From an uncultured Frankiales bacterium (lineage in GTDB: Bacteria > Actinomycetota > Actinomycetes > Mycobacteriales > SCTD01): a stretch of 50,987 nucleotides of DNA. The DNA is taken from contig CAMLIA010000008.1 of NCBI GenBank assembly GCA_946479905.1, positions 1 through 50,987 on the forward strand. Reading direction: 5' to 3'. Below the pieces are notes generated by a model, which did no database searches, was not told the origin of the DNA, and saw nothing but the letters and a program-made list of their open reading frames with translations. Made by a program: the position numbers and the translations under genes. Shown here piece after piece: positions 24,491 through 33,809 of the stretch (position 1 is its first letter; every line of letters begins with the position of its first letter).

Positions 24491-25650
24491 CACGGGAGCC
24501 CCAGCAGCCGGACCTGGTCACCCTCAGCGGCACCATGAGGGGGTACGACGACGACACCGGCTGCGGACGCCAGCCCGCGCAGCATCATCGAGCCGACGTG
24601 CGTGACGGGGTGCGCCACCCCGTCGACGAGCGACACGGGCACCAGGCGCGTGTCCGGGTCGCGGCCCTTCAGCGTCTCCCCCACCCGGACGGTCGGGAGC
24701 GGCTCGGACCGCTTGCCTGCCAAGGCATCCAGCAACGGCCCGAGCAGGGTCAGGACGCTGACGAACGAGCTCAGCGGGTTGCCCGGCAGTCCGACGAAGG
24801 GCCGACCGTCCGCGAGCCGGGCGAGCACCATGGGGTGCCCCGGGCGGCAGGCCACGCCGTCGGTCAGCAGCTCGGCACCGAGCTCCCGCAGTGCCGCGTG
24901 CACGTGGTCGACGGGCCCCGCCGCCGTACCGCCCGTGCTCAGCACGACGTCGGCCTCGACCGAGAGCGCAGCCACGGTCGCGTCCAGCTGGTCCGGCACC
25001 CGGGTCGAGGTGGTGACCGCACCGCCCAGCCCGGCCACCCAGCCGGGGAGCTGGAGCGTGAGGCTGTCGCGGACCCGCCCGTCCCCCGGCAGCCCTTCGT
25101 CGAGCAGCTCGTCACCGAGCACCGCGACGGCGACGGTCGGGCGCGGGCGCACCCGCAGGTCGTCGTGCCCGGTGGCTGCAGCCAGTCCGAGCACCGGAGG
25201 CGTGATGCGGGTCCCGGCCGGCAGCAGCTCGTCACCGCGGGTGCACTCCCCTGCGACGGCCAGCACGTCACGGCCAGGCTCGCTGTCCCCGCGCAGCAGG
25301 TCGCCCTCGACCTGGCCGTCCTCGCGCCGCAGCACGGCGTCCCCGCCGTCGGGGAGCATGGCGCCGGTCGCGATCTCCACGGCCTCCCCGTCGGCGAGCG
25401 ACGACGGGGCCGAGCCCGCGAGCGCCTTGCCCGGCCGCAGCCGCCACGGACCGGGGCCGGCGACGGCCCAGCCGTCCATCGCGGACGTGCGGAACGCGGG
25501 CAGGTCGGTCAGGGAGCGCAGCGGCTCGGCCAGCGTGCAGCCGAGCGCGGCCGTCAGCGGCACGCTGACCGCGGCGAGGGGCGCCCACCCCAGCGCGAGC
25601 TCGCGCGCCTGGTCGAACGACGTCGTCACCTCTGCCCGGAACCCGGCCAC
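24487..25650 (-). CDS. moeA: Molybdopterin molybdenumtransferase
   Basis: 387 residues. Inserts molybdate into adenylated molybdopterin. The N-terminal domain has LPAFRTSAMDGWAV; the MoCF/MPT-binding domain has STGGTAAGPVDHVH (~residue 235) and VGLPGNPLSSFVSV (~290); a C-terminal beta-barrel domain follows. GTG start one base after the moaD stop, so tightly coupled. Confidence 0.93.
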   Translation of the reverse strand: MAGFRAEVTTSFDQARELALGWAPLAAVSVPLTAALGCTLAEPLRSLTDLPAFRTSAMDGWAVAGPGPWRLRPGKALAGSAPSSLADGEAVEIATGAMLPDGGDAVLRREDGQVEGDLLRGDSEPGRDVLAVAGECTRGDELLPAGTRITPPVLGLAAATGHDDLRVRPRPTVAVAVLGDELLDEGLPGDGRVRDSLTLQLPGWVAGLGGAVTTSTRVPDQLDATVAALSVEADVVLSTGGTAAGPVDHVHAALRELGAELLTDGVACRPGHPMVLARLADGRPFVGLPGNPLSSFVSVLTLLGPLLDALAGKRSEPLPTVRVGETLKGRDPDTRLVPVSLVDGVAHPVTHVGSMMLRGLASAAGVVVVPPHGAAEGDQVRLLGLPW

Positions 25651-25651
25651 G

Positions 25652-25888
25652 TCAGCCGCCCGCGAACGGTGGCAGGACGTCGACCGTGGCCGCGCCGGTG
25701 AGGTCCACGTCGCCGCGGGCCACCCCGCCGTCGACGAGGAAGGAGCAGCGCAGCAGCACCGGGCCCAGCGCGGGGTGCCGGTCGAGGAGCTCGGTCTGCA
25801 GCGCAGTCAGCGTCGGGGCGTCGGACGTGGTCGTCGTGACACCGGCTGCGGCGGCCGCGGCGGCGAACAGGCGCACCTCAGTGGTCAT
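25652..25888 (-). CDS. moaD: Molybdopterin synthase sulfur carrier subunit
   Basis: 78 residues, ubiquitin-like fold, beginning MTTEVRLFAAAAAAAGV and ending LPPFAGG. The terminal Gly-Gly is thiocarboxylated and donates sulfur in the MoaD/MoaE reaction. The ATG at 25886-25888 lies inside the last codons of mogA (11-nt overlap). It is internally alanine-rich but of normal length for the family. Confidence 0.9.
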   Translation of the reverse strand: MTTEVRLFAAAAAAAGVTTTTSDAPTLTALQTELLDRHPALGPVLLRCSFLVDGGVARGDVDLTGAATVDVLPPFAGG

Positions 25889-26336
25889 GACCGGCCAGCT
25901 GGTCGACGACGTGCTGGGCGAGGCCCTGCACGACCCGGGCCCCGTCGCGGACGCCGCCAGGGGAACCGGGCAGCGTGACGACGAAGGTGGCGCCGATGAC
26001 CCCCGCGACGCCACGGGACAGGGCGGCGGTCGGCACGGCCGCGCGACCTTCGGCGCGGATGGCCTCCATGACACCGGGCAGCTCCCGGTCGAGCAGCGGC
26101 TGGACGGCCTCGGGCGTCACGTCCCGCGGCGCGATGCCCGTCCCTCCGGTGGTCACGACCAGGTCGTACCCCTCCGCGACCGCGGCCTTCACCGCCGAGG
26201 CGATGGCCTCCCGCTCGTCGGGCACCAGGACCGTCGGGTCCTCGGCTCCCAGCAGCTCGACCAGCAGCGGTCCGGTGGTGTTCTCCCGGAGACCGGCTGA
26301 GCTGCGGTCCGACACGGTGATCACGCGGATCCTCAT
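25878..26336 (-). CDS. mogA: Molybdopterin adenylyltransferase
   Basis: 152 residues. Adenylates molybdopterin before metal insertion by MoeA. MoCF fold with VITVSDRSSAGLRENTTGP at the N-terminus and the MPT-binding TTGGTGIAPRDVTPEA (~residue 70). MoaB-type naming is equally used for this family. The ATG overlaps the moaC stop (ATGA). Confidence 0.9.
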   Translation of the reverse strand: MRIRVITVSDRSSAGLRENTTGPLLVELLGAEDPTVLVPDEREAIASAVKAAVAEGYDLVVTTGGTGIAPRDVTPEAVQPLLDRELPGVMEAIRAEGRAAVPTAALSRGVAGVIGATFVVTLPGSPGGVRDGARVVQGLAQHVVDQLAGHDH

Positions 26337-26800
26337 GCGCGTGTCCAGGTGCCGCTGCGGCCGCCGGACTTGGCGTCGACCCGCACGTCGGTGAGCACGG
26401 CCGCGCGCTCCACGGCCTTGATCATGTCGATGACCGTGAGCCCCGCGACCGCGACGGCCGTGAGCGCCTCCATCTCGACGCCGGTGCGCTCGGCGGTGCG
26501 GCAGGTGACCTCGATGCGGACGCCCTCCGGGACGAGCCGCAGGTCGACGTCGACGGCGTGCAGCGGCAGCGGGTGGCACAGCGGGATGAGGGCCGAGGTC
26601 TGCTTGGCCCCGGTGACCGCTGCCAGTCGAGCCACGGTGAGCACGTCACCCTTCGGGGCCTGCCCGTTCTCCAGCAGCTCGACCGTCGCCGGCGAGAGTC
26701 GCACGGTGCCGGACGCCGTGGCGCTGCGCACGGTGACGTCCTTGCTGCTGACGTCGACCATGCGCGGGGCCCCGTCCGGGCCCTGGTGGGTCAGCCTCAC
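26333..26800 (-). CDS. moaC: Cyclic pyranopterin monophosphate synthase
   Basis: 155 residues. Rearranges 3',8-cyclo-GTP to cPMP. Contains MVDVSSKDVTVRSATASG, ALIPLCHPLPL (active-site His) and GVEMEALTAVAVAGLTVIDM, with the DAKSGGRSG lysine loop near the end. The GTG start overlaps the upstream stop (GTGA), and its stop overlaps mogA (ATGA). Confidence 0.94.
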   Translation of the reverse strand: MRLTHQGPDGAPRMVDVSSKDVTVRSATASGTVRLSPATVELLENGQAPKGDVLTVARLAAVTGAKQTSALIPLCHPLPLHAVDVDLRLVPEGVRIEVTCRTAERTGVEMEALTAVAVAGLTVIDMIKAVERAAVLTDVRVDAKSGGRSGTWTRA

Positions 26801-27018
26801 AGCTCGCCCAGCGCCTTGCGCACCGCGGCGGCGGCCTCGGTGGTGGTCGCGCCTCGTCCCACCGCGAGCCCGAGGAGGTACGTCGTGACGGGCGCTGCGG
26901 TCTTCTGGACCCCGTGCGCGGCCTCGCGCGCGAGGTCGAGCAGCAGCTCGACGTCGACGTGGTCGGCGAGCCCGAGCTCCGCGCGGGCAGCGTCGACCCA
27001 GTCCTCGAGCTCGGTCAT
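26797..27018 (-). CDS. DUF6457 small protein of the molybdenum cofactor operon
   Basis: 73 residues, helical and acidic, beginning MTELEDWVDAARAELGL and including TTYLLGLAVGRGA. It belongs to a short family that follows or is fused to MobA in actinobacteria (DUF6457, from memory); role unknown but presumably linked to guanylation or nitrate reductase maturation. The ATG at 27018 has GGAGG 5 nt upstream and overlaps the mobA stop (ATGA). A start two codons earlier is less likely. Confidence 0.75.
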   Translation of the reverse strand: MTELEDWVDAARAELGLADHVDVELLLDLAREAAHGVQKTAAPVTTYLLGLAVGRGATTTEAAAAVRKALGEL

Positions 27019-27548
27019 GCCCACCTCCGTGCGCGCTGCAGGTCCTCCTCAGTGTCGCAGTCCGTCCAGGGAGCGCCAGGACCGTCCCACGTCACGACGC
27101 TCGGCCGCAGCGCCCCGAGCAGGTCGCCGAGCCGCGGCCCGGCGTGCTCAGCGGCCGCCCGCAGCGTCGCGGTCTCCCACGCACCGCACAGCCACTGCTC
27201 CCGCGCGCCGTCCGTGAGCACGGCCGGAGCCTGCCGGACCAGCAGCTGGACCGCTTCCGCGGTGAGGAACGGCAGGTCCGCGGCGAGCAGCACCACCCGG
27301 TCGGCGAGCACGTGCCCGAGGCCGGCGCGCAGCGCAGGCACCGGACCGGAGCCGGGCGGGTCCTCCCTGGCCCACACGACCGCCCGGCTGGTGGGCCGCT
27401 CGGGGCCGACGACGACGGTCCGGGTGGCGTCCCGACAGGCGGCCAGCACGCGGTCCAGCAGCGTGGCGCCGCCGACCTCGAGCGCGGGCTTGTCGGCTCC
27501 GCCGAGGCGCCGCGCCGTGCCGCCGGCGAGGACCAGTGCGTCGTACAC
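27015..27548 (-). CDS. mobA: Molybdenum cofactor guanylyltransferase
   Basis: 177 residues. Adds GMP to Mo-molybdopterin to make the MGD form needed by nitrate reductase NasA, encoded at the head of the same unit. Nucleotidyltransferase signature LAGGTARRLGGADKPAL (~residue 7) and LLAADLPFL (~90, metal aspartate). GTG start 12 nt after the nirD stop, the widest gap of the operon. Confidence 0.88.
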   Translation of the reverse strand: MYDALVLAGGTARRLGGADKPALEVGGATLLDRVLAACRDATRTVVVGPERPTSRAVVWAREDPPGSGPVPALRAGLGHVLADRVVLLAADLPFLTAEAVQLLVRQAPAVLTDGAREQWLCGAWETATLRAAAEHAGPRLGDLLGALRPSVVTWDGPGAPWTDCDTEEDLQRARRWA

Positions 27549-27560
27549 GCCCTCAGGTTG

Positions 27561-27899
27561 TCACGCGGGCAGCCGCTCCGCCTGGGCGACCCGCACCTCG
27601 ACGAGCCCGTTGACGACCCGCACGTCGTGGACCGGCAACCGGTAGCCCTCCTTGTCGAGGCAGTCGCCGGTCTCAAGGTCGTAGGCCTGCTTGTGGAGCG
27701 GGCTGACGAGCACGTCGCGCCCGCCGCGGGACCCGACGATGCCGCGCGACATCACCATCGCGCGGCCTACCGGGTCGAAGTTGCCGACGGCGTAGAGGTC
27801 GTCGTCGGAGGTCCGTACCAGCGCGACCTGCTCGCCCTCGACGAGGACACACACCGCACGGTCCACCGGGAGCTCCGCGTAGTCGATGACGGGAGTCAT
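27561..27899 (-). CDS. nirD: Nitrite reductase (NAD(P)H) small subunit
   Basis: 112 residues. Rieske-fold small subunit, with PLHKQAYDLETGDCLD and YRLPVHDVRVVNGLVEV. As in other NirD proteins the usual Rieske Cys/His cluster ligands are largely missing (only the PLH part remains), so it is not expected to bind a cluster. Partner of NirB; ATG overlaps the nirB stop (ATGA). Confidence 0.93.
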   Translation of the reverse strand: MTPVIDYAELPVDRAVCVLVEGEQVALVRTSDDDLYAVGNFDPVGRAMVMSRGIVGSRGGRDVLVSPLHKQAYDLETGDCLDKEGYRLPVHDVRVVNGLVEVRVAQAERLPA

Positions 27900-30376
27900 G
27901 AGCGCACCACCTGAAGGGTCGGGCCCGCCAGATCGACGGGACGGGGCTGGCCGCGCTCGGGGACGCGGCGGATGGAGGGGTCGGCGACCTCGGGGGCGTT
28001 GACGAAGTGCACGAACCGCGCGAGCCGCTCGGGGTCGTTGAGGGTGTCCGCCCACTCGTCGGAGTAGGTCGCGACGTGCCGCTCCATGGCGGCGTCGAGG
28101 TCGGCGCACAGCCCGAGCGAGTCGTCCATGATCACTGACCGGATGTGCTCGAGACCGGTCGCCTCGACCCACGGCGCGGTCCGCTGCAGGCGCTCACCGG
28201 TGAAGACGTAGAGCATGAGGAACCGGTCCACCGTGCGGACCAGCGTCTCGGTGTCGACGTCGGTGAGGAACAGGTCCGCGTGCCGGGGCGTGAAGCCACC
28301 GTTGCCGCCGACGTAGAGGTTCCAGCCGTTCTCGGTCGCGATGATCCCGACGTCCTTGGACCGGGCCTCCGCGCACTCGCGGGCGCAGCCGCTCACGGCC
28401 AGCTTGATCTTGTGGGGGGCCCGCAGGCCGCGGTACCGGAGCTCCAGCTGCACGGCGAGCGACGTGCTGTCCTGGACGCCGTACCGGCACCAGGTCGAGC
28501 CGACGCAGGACTTCACGGTGCGCAGCGACTTGCCGTAGGCGTGGCCGCTCTCCATGCCGGCGTCCACCAGGCGCTGCCAGATCGCCGGCAGCTGGTCGAC
28601 GCGGGCACCGAACAGGTCGATCCGCTGGCCGCCCGTGATCTTCGTGTACAGCCCGAAGTCCTGGGCGACCTGCCCGATGGCGATGAGCTGCTCGGGCGTG
28701 CACTCGCCGCCGGGCATCCGGGGTACGACGGAGTAGCTGCCGTCCTTCTGCAGGTTGGCCAGCATGTGGTCGTTGGTGTCCTGCAGCGTCCCCTGCTCGC
28801 CGTCGAGGATGTAGCCGTTGCCGAGGCTGGCGAGGATCGACGCGGCCGCCGGCTTGCAGATGTCGCAGCCCTTGCCGGTGCCGTGCTCGCGCAGCAGCTG
28901 CTGCCAGCTGCGGATGCCCTTGACGCGGATGGTCTCGAACAGCTCCGAGCGGCTGAGCGGGAAGTGCTCGCAGAGCGCGTTGCTGACCGCGATCCCCTGG
29001 GCCGCGGCCTCCTTGGCCACCAGCGACTTCACGAGGTTGAGGCAGGAGCCGCAGCTCGTGCCGGCCTGGGTGCACTCCTTGACGTAGCCGAGCTCGGGGG
29101 TGTGCTGCGCGGCGGCGCAGATGGCGCCCTTCGTGACGGCGTTGCAGGTGCAGACCTGGGCCTCGTCCGGCAGCTCGAGCTGCGCCCCGGAGCCGCTGGG
29201 GGCGATGAGGTCCGCCGGGTTGAGGGTGAGGCTGCTGCCGACGAGCGGGCGCAGCGAGGCGTAGGCACCGGCGTCGCCGACGAGGATGCCGCCCAGCAGC
29301 CGCGTGGCGTCGTCGCTCACGACGAGCTTCTTGTAGACGCCCCCGACCGGGTCGGCCCACACCAGCTCGAGAGCGCCCTCGGTCTGCGCGAACGCGTCCC
29401 CGAAGGACGCGACGTCGATGCCGAGGCACTTCAGCTTGGTGGAGAGATCGGCGCCCTCGAAGGTCCCGGTGCCGCCGAGCAGCCGGTCGACGACGACCTC
29501 CGCCATCGCGTAGCCCGGAGCGACCAGCCCCCAGCAGCGGCCCAGCGCCGAGGCGCACTCGCCCACGGCGTACACGTCGGGGGCGCTGGTCCGGCAGGCC
29601 AGGTCGACCGCCACACCACCGCGCTCGGCGATCTCGAGACCGGCCTGCCGCGCGAGCGCGTCGGCCGGGCGGATGCCGGCGGAGAACACGACGATGTCGG
29701 TCTCCAAGGGCTCCCCTTCGGCGAAGGAGAGCTCCAGACCGCCTGGCACGTCGGCGATCTGCTGGGTCGAGGCGCCCAGCCGCACCGAGACGCCCAGGGC
29801 CTCGACGAGCCGGCGGAGCGCCTCGCCGCCACCGGCGTCGACCTGCACCGGCATCAGCCGCGGGGCGAACTCGACGACCGTCGTCTCGACGCCGAGCGTC
29901 TTCAGGGCGTTGGCGGCCTCGAGCCCGAGCAGGCCACCGCCCACGACGACACCACGCCGTGCCGTCGCGGCGGCAGCCTGGATCGCCTGGAGGTCCTCGA
30001 TGGTCCGGTAGACGTACCGCCGGGGTCCGGTGCTGCCGTCGATCGGGGGCACGAACGGCGTCGAGCCGGTGGCCAGGACCAGGGCGTCGTACGACGTCAC
30101 CGACCCGCCCGCCGTGGTCACCGTGCGGGCTTCGGTGTCGATCGCCACCGCCGGGTCGCCGAGCCGCAGGTCGACCGCCGGGTCGGTGACGGGGTTGAGG
30201 CCGAGCTCGGCGCCGTCGAACCACGTCGACAGGGCGACCCGGTCGTAGGCGTGCAGCGGCTCCTCGGCGAGCACGACCACGTCCCACTCGGCGGTCAGCC
30301 CGCGGGCGACGGCGGTCTCGACCACGCGGTGGCCGACCATGCCGTGGCCGACCACGACCAGGGTCCTCCGGTTCAT
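27896..30376 (-). CDS. nirB: Nitrite reductase (NAD(P)H) large subunit
   Basis: 826 residues. Reduces nitrite to ammonium with six electrons from NAD(P)H. Order: FAD/NAD(P)H module (VVVGHGMVGHRVVE; VVVGGGLLGLEAA), a BFD-type [2Fe-2S] domain (~residue 405, VCTCNAV ... CGSCLNLV), the sulfite/nitrite reductase ferredoxin-like half-domain, then the siroheme-[4Fe-4S] ligands CVGSTWC (~621) and GCARECAEA (~660). Needs siroheme, made from the same uroporphyrinogen III as cobalamin. The ATG overlaps the upstream stop (ATGA). Confidence 0.95.
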   Translation of the reverse strand: MNRRTLVVVGHGMVGHRVVETAVARGLTAEWDVVVLAEEPLHAYDRVALSTWFDGAELGLNPVTDPAVDLRLGDPAVAIDTEARTVTTAGGSVTSYDALVLATGSTPFVPPIDGSTGPRRYVYRTIEDLQAIQAAAATARRGVVVGGGLLGLEAANALKTLGVETTVVEFAPRLMPVQVDAGGGEALRRLVEALGVSVRLGASTQQIADVPGGLELSFAEGEPLETDIVVFSAGIRPADALARQAGLEIAERGGVAVDLACRTSAPDVYAVGECASALGRCWGLVAPGYAMAEVVVDRLLGGTGTFEGADLSTKLKCLGIDVASFGDAFAQTEGALELVWADPVGGVYKKLVVSDDATRLLGGILVGDAGAYASLRPLVGSSLTLNPADLIAPSGSGAQLELPDEAQVCTCNAVTKGAICAAAQHTPELGYVKECTQAGTSCGSCLNLVKSLVAKEAAAQGIAVSNALCEHFPLSRSELFETIRVKGIRSWQQLLREHGTGKGCDICKPAAASILASLGNGYILDGEQGTLQDTNDHMLANLQKDGSYSVVPRMPGGECTPEQLIAIGQVAQDFGLYTKITGGQRIDLFGARVDQLPAIWQRLVDAGMESGHAYGKSLRTVKSCVGSTWCRYGVQDSTSLAVQLELRYRGLRAPHKIKLAVSGCARECAEARSKDVGIIATENGWNLYVGGNGGFTPRHADLFLTDVDTETLVRTVDRFLMLYVFTGERLQRTAPWVEATGLEHIRSVIMDDSLGLCADLDAAMERHVATYSDEWADTLNDPERLARFVHFVNAPEVADPSIRRVPERGQPRPVDLAGPTLQVVRS

Positions 30377-31779
30377 GCCACCGTCCTCTCGAGGGTCGGC
30401 GGGCAGCTGGCCAGCAGGCCCTGCACCGCCGAGGTGCAACCACCGCAGCCGGTGGTGGCGCGGGTCTTGAGCGCCACCTCGGCGACGGTGCGGCAACCGC
30501 TGTCGCGCACCGCCCCTGCGGTGACGGCGTTGCAGGTGCAGACCAGGTCGTCGTCGGCCAGCACCTGGGGCGCGGACGTGCGGGGGGCGAACAGGAACGC
30601 GTGCCGGTCGGCGGGCATCGGCGTGCCGCGGTCGAAGGCCTGCGTGACCTTCCCCGCAGTCGTGGTGTCGCCGAGCAGGATGGCGCCGACGAGCACGTCG
30701 TCGCGGATGACCAGCTTCTTGTAGACGTGCCGCGCCGGGTCGCTGTAGACGACGACCTCCAGCCCGTCCCCGCTGTCCTCCGGCAACGGCCCGGTCTCCC
30801 CCATGGCTGCCACGTCCAGGTCCAGGGCCTTCAGCCGGGTGACGAGCCGTGAGCCGCGGTAGGACGCCTCGCGGCCCACCAGCACGTCGGCCAGCACCGC
30901 GGCCTGCTCCCACGCGGGCGCGACCAGCCCGTAGACCTCCCCGCGGTGCTGCGAGCACTCGCCGAGGGCGTAGACGTCCGGGTCGTCGGTGCGGAGCTGG
31001 TCGTCGACGAGGACACCTCTCTCGACGGCCAGCCCCGCAGCCCGGGCGACCGCGACGTGCGGCCGGACGCCGCAGGCGAGCACGACGAGGTCGCCCTTGA
31101 CCTCGCGCCCGTCGGCCAGGCCGACACCCTTGACGCTGCGCGTCCCGAGCACCCGGCTCGCGAACGACCCGAGGTGCACGCCGACGCCGAGGTCCTCGAC
31201 CGAGCGCCGCAGCACGTCGCCACCGGGGCCGTCGAGCTGCACGTCCATGAGGTGACCCATGCCGTGCACCACGTCGACATCCACGCCGTGCGTCATCAGG
31301 CCCCTGGCCGCCTCGAGGCCGAGCAGGCCGCCGCCGACGACGACGGCGCGCGTCGACCGCTTGGCGCGGGCGGCGATGGCGTCGCAGTCCTCGAGGGTGC
31401 GGAAGACGAACACGCCGTCGAGCAGCTTGCCGTCGGGACCGGCGACGCCGTGCACGGGCGGCACGATCGGCTCGCTGCCCGTCGCGAGGACCAGCGCGTC
31501 GTAGCCGCAGGTGAGCCCGTCGTCGGTGTGCACGGTCTTGGCCGCCCGGTCGATGCGGACCACGGCGCTGCCGAGGTACCGGCGGGCCCGGGCCACCGAG
31601 GTGAGGGTCACGTCCGCCGCCGGCCGCTTGCCGGACAGCACGTCGGAGAGCAGCACCCGGTTGTACGCCGGACGGAACTCGGCCCCGAAGACGGTGACGT
31701 CCAGGGACGGGTCGCGGGACAGCAGCTCCTCGACCAGTCGGGAGCCGGCCATGCCGTTGCCGATGACGACGATCCTCAT
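30373..31779 (-). CDS. nasB: FAD-dependent oxidoreductase with C-terminal [2Fe-2S] domain, nitrate reductase electron-transfer subunit
   Basis: 468 residues. FAD/NAD(P)H disulfide-oxidoreductase fold (IVVIGNGMAGSRLVEEL; VVVGGGLLGLEAA; LACGVRPHVAVA) followed by a BFD-like cluster domain (~residue 411, LVCTCNAV ... TGCGGCTSAV). It parallels the N-terminal half of NirB and lacks siroheme motifs. The position directly between nasA and nirB suggests it passes NADH electrons to NasA, like NasB/NasC. The symbol follows that role and is less certain than the family call. Confidence 0.82.
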   Translation of the reverse strand: MRIVVIGNGMAGSRLVEELLSRDPSLDVTVFGAEFRPAYNRVLLSDVLSGKRPAADVTLTSVARARRYLGSAVVRIDRAAKTVHTDDGLTCGYDALVLATGSEPIVPPVHGVAGPDGKLLDGVFVFRTLEDCDAIAARAKRSTRAVVVGGGLLGLEAARGLMTHGVDVDVVHGMGHLMDVQLDGPGGDVLRRSVEDLGVGVHLGSFASRVLGTRSVKGVGLADGREVKGDLVVLACGVRPHVAVARAAGLAVERGVLVDDQLRTDDPDVYALGECSQHRGEVYGLVAPAWEQAAVLADVLVGREASYRGSRLVTRLKALDLDVAAMGETGPLPEDSGDGLEVVVYSDPARHVYKKLVIRDDVLVGAILLGDTTTAGKVTQAFDRGTPMPADRHAFLFAPRTSAPQVLADDDLVCTCNAVTAGAVRDSGCRTVAEVALKTRATTGCGGCTSAVQGLLASCPPTLERTVA

Positions 31780-33809
31780 GCGGTCAGCCGATCGATGCGG
31801 GCCGCGCAGGCCTTGAAGGCGGGCATCCGGGACGTCGGGTCCAGCCAGTCACCGGTGAGGCTGTTCGCGCGCTTCTTCCCCGCCCAGTGGAAGGGGACGA
31901 AGACCGTGTCGGGACGGATGGCGTCCGTCACCTTGGCCGCGAGCCACGCCTCGCCGCGCACCGTGGACACCTTGACGCGCTCGCCGTCGCGGACGCCGAG
32001 CCGGTCCGCCAGCTCTTCGTGCAGCTCGACGAAGGCGTCTCCCGGCAGCGCCGCGATCCGGCGGGTCTGGGCACCGGACTGGTACTGCGTGGCCACCCGG
32101 CCCGTCGTCAGCCGCAGCGGGTAGGCCTCGGTCAGCGGCTCGACCTCCTCCGGCTGGTCGACGGCGACGAAGCGGGCCCGGCCGTCCGGTGTGGCGAACC
32201 CGTCGAGGAACAGCCGCGGCGTCCCGAGGTGGTCGGTGGACGGGCACGGCCAGTGCAGCTGCTCACCGGCCGCCAGCCGGGCGTGGGTGATCCCGGCGTA
32301 GTCGGCGACGCCGCCGGCCGAGGCCCGGCGCAGCTCGTCGAACACCTCGGTCGGATCGGTCGAGAAGCCCTGTTCCCAGCCGAGCTCCGCGCTCAGGGCG
32401 TGCAGGACCTCCAGGTCCGACCACACGCCGGGCGGCGGGTCGAGCGCCTTGCAGCGCAGCAGTACCCGGCCCTCGAGGTTGGTCGTGGTGCCGGACTCCT
32501 CGGCCCACTGCGTCGTCGGGAGCACCACGTCGGCCAGCGCCGCGGTCTCCGACAGCACGAGGTCGCTCACCACGAGCAGGTCGAGCGACTGCAGCCTGCG
32601 GGCGACGTGTCGGGCGTTGGGGGCGCTGACGACCGGGTTGGACGCGAAGAGCAGCAGCGCCGACGGGCCACCACCCTCCCCGAGTGAGTCGAGCAGCTCG
32701 TAGGCACTGACTCCCGGACCGGGGATGTCGTCCGGGTGGACGCCCCAGACACTCGCCACGTGCTCACGGGCCGCCGGGTCGGTGATGGAGCGGTAGCCCG
32801 GGAGCTGGTCGGCCTTCTGGCCGTGCTCCCGGCCGCCCTGGCCGTTGCCCTGACCGGTGAGCGTGGCCCAGCCCGACCCGGGCGTGCCGGGGAGCCCGAG
32901 GGCCAAGGCCAGGTTGATCCAGGCCGTGGCGGTGGCGACGCCGTGGGCGTGCTGCTCCGCACCTCGGGCGGTGAGGATCATCGCGCGCTCCGCGCCGGCG
33001 AGCATCCGCACGGCCTGGCGCATCTCCGGCTCGGAGACCCCCGTCAGCCGCTCGACGCGGGACGGCCACCATGTGCTGACGAGCGCGTTGACGTCGTCGA
33101 AGCCGGTGGTGCGCTCGGCGATGTAGTCCTTGTCGACGAGTCCCTCGTCGACGGCCAGGAAGAGCAGCCCGTTGGCGAGGGCGAGGTCGCTGCCGGGCTG
33201 AGGAGCCAGGTGCAGGCCTGCCAGGTCGGCTGTCGGGGTACGACGTGGGTCCACCACGACGAGGTCGCCACCCCGGTCGAGCATCCGCCGCAGGTGCTGC
33301 ACGAAGGGCGGCATCGTCTCGGCAGGGTTGCTGCCCACCAGCAGGACGCAGTCGGCGTCACCGAGGTCCGCGAGCGGGAACGGCATCCCCCGGTCGACAC
33401 CGAACGCGCGGTTGCCCGCGGCCGCCGCCGAGCTCATGCAGAACCGGCCGTTGTAGTCGATCTGGCTGGTGCGCAGCACGACCCTCGCGAACTTGCCCAG
33501 CAGGTAGGCCTTCTCGTTGGTGAGGCCACCTCCGCCGAAGACGGCGACCTTGTCGCGGCCGCCCTGCTGCGCCTGGGTGATGCCGGTCACGACACGGTCG
33601 AGCGCCTCGTCCCACGTCGTGGCGCGCAGCGCTCCGCCCTTGTGGTCGCGCACGAGAGGCGACGTGAGCCGCTCGGGGCTGCGCAGCAGGTCAGCGGACG
33701 TCCACCCCTTGCGGCACAGCCCGCCCGCTCCAGCAGCCACCTCACCGGACGCGGACACCGTCATGCCGCACTGCAGGGCGCAGTAGGGGCAGTGGGTCGC
33801 GGCGGGCAC
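31776..33809 (-). CDS. nasA: Assimilatory nitrate reductase catalytic subunit (bis-MGD, [4Fe-4S])
   Basis: 677 residues, somewhat shorter than many NasA proteins. N-terminal cluster motif CPYCALQC ... LCRKG (residues ~7-35). The molybdenum-ligand region is NGRFCMSSAAAAGNRAFG (~residue 125). The C-terminal molydop-binding domain has TTGRVATQYQSGAQTRR and FVPFHWAGKKRANSLTG. No Tat signal, so cytoplasmic, as expected for assimilation. It heads the 12-gene operon that also makes its cofactor. GTG start at 33809, 151 nt from divergent nnaR, with a GlnR-like box between. Formate dehydrogenase was considered; neighbours favour nitrate. Confidence 0.92.
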   Translation of the reverse strand: MPAATHCPYCALQCGMTVSASGEVAAGAGGLCRKGWTSADLLRSPERLTSPLVRDHKGGALRATTWDEALDRVVTGITQAQQGGRDKVAVFGGGGLTNEKAYLLGKFARVVLRTSQIDYNGRFCMSSAAAAGNRAFGVDRGMPFPLADLGDADCVLLVGSNPAETMPPFVQHLRRMLDRGGDLVVVDPRRTPTADLAGLHLAPQPGSDLALANGLLFLAVDEGLVDKDYIAERTTGFDDVNALVSTWWPSRVERLTGVSEPEMRQAVRMLAGAERAMILTARGAEQHAHGVATATAWINLALALGLPGTPGSGWATLTGQGNGQGGREHGQKADQLPGYRSITDPAAREHVASVWGVHPDDIPGPGVSAYELLDSLGEGGGPSALLLFASNPVVSAPNARHVARRLQSLDLLVVSDLVLSETAALADVVLPTTQWAEESGTTTNLEGRVLLRCKALDPPPGVWSDLEVLHALSAELGWEQGFSTDPTEVFDELRRASAGGVADYAGITHARLAAGEQLHWPCPSTDHLGTPRLFLDGFATPDGRARFVAVDQPEEVEPLTEAYPLRLTTGRVATQYQSGAQTRRIAALPGDAFVELHEELADRLGVRDGERVKVSTVRGEAWLAAKVTDAIRPDTVFVPFHWAGKKRANSLTGDWLDPTSRMPAFKACAARIDRLTA

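Noticed and set aside
28145..30724. Very long plus-strand open frame (859 codons) opposite nirB and the FAD reductase
   Set aside because: It mirrors genes with complete, recognisable motifs on the minus strand. Its translation is rich in Arg/Gly/Ala/Asp/His without any family resemblance, typical of the antisense frame of GC-rich genes.
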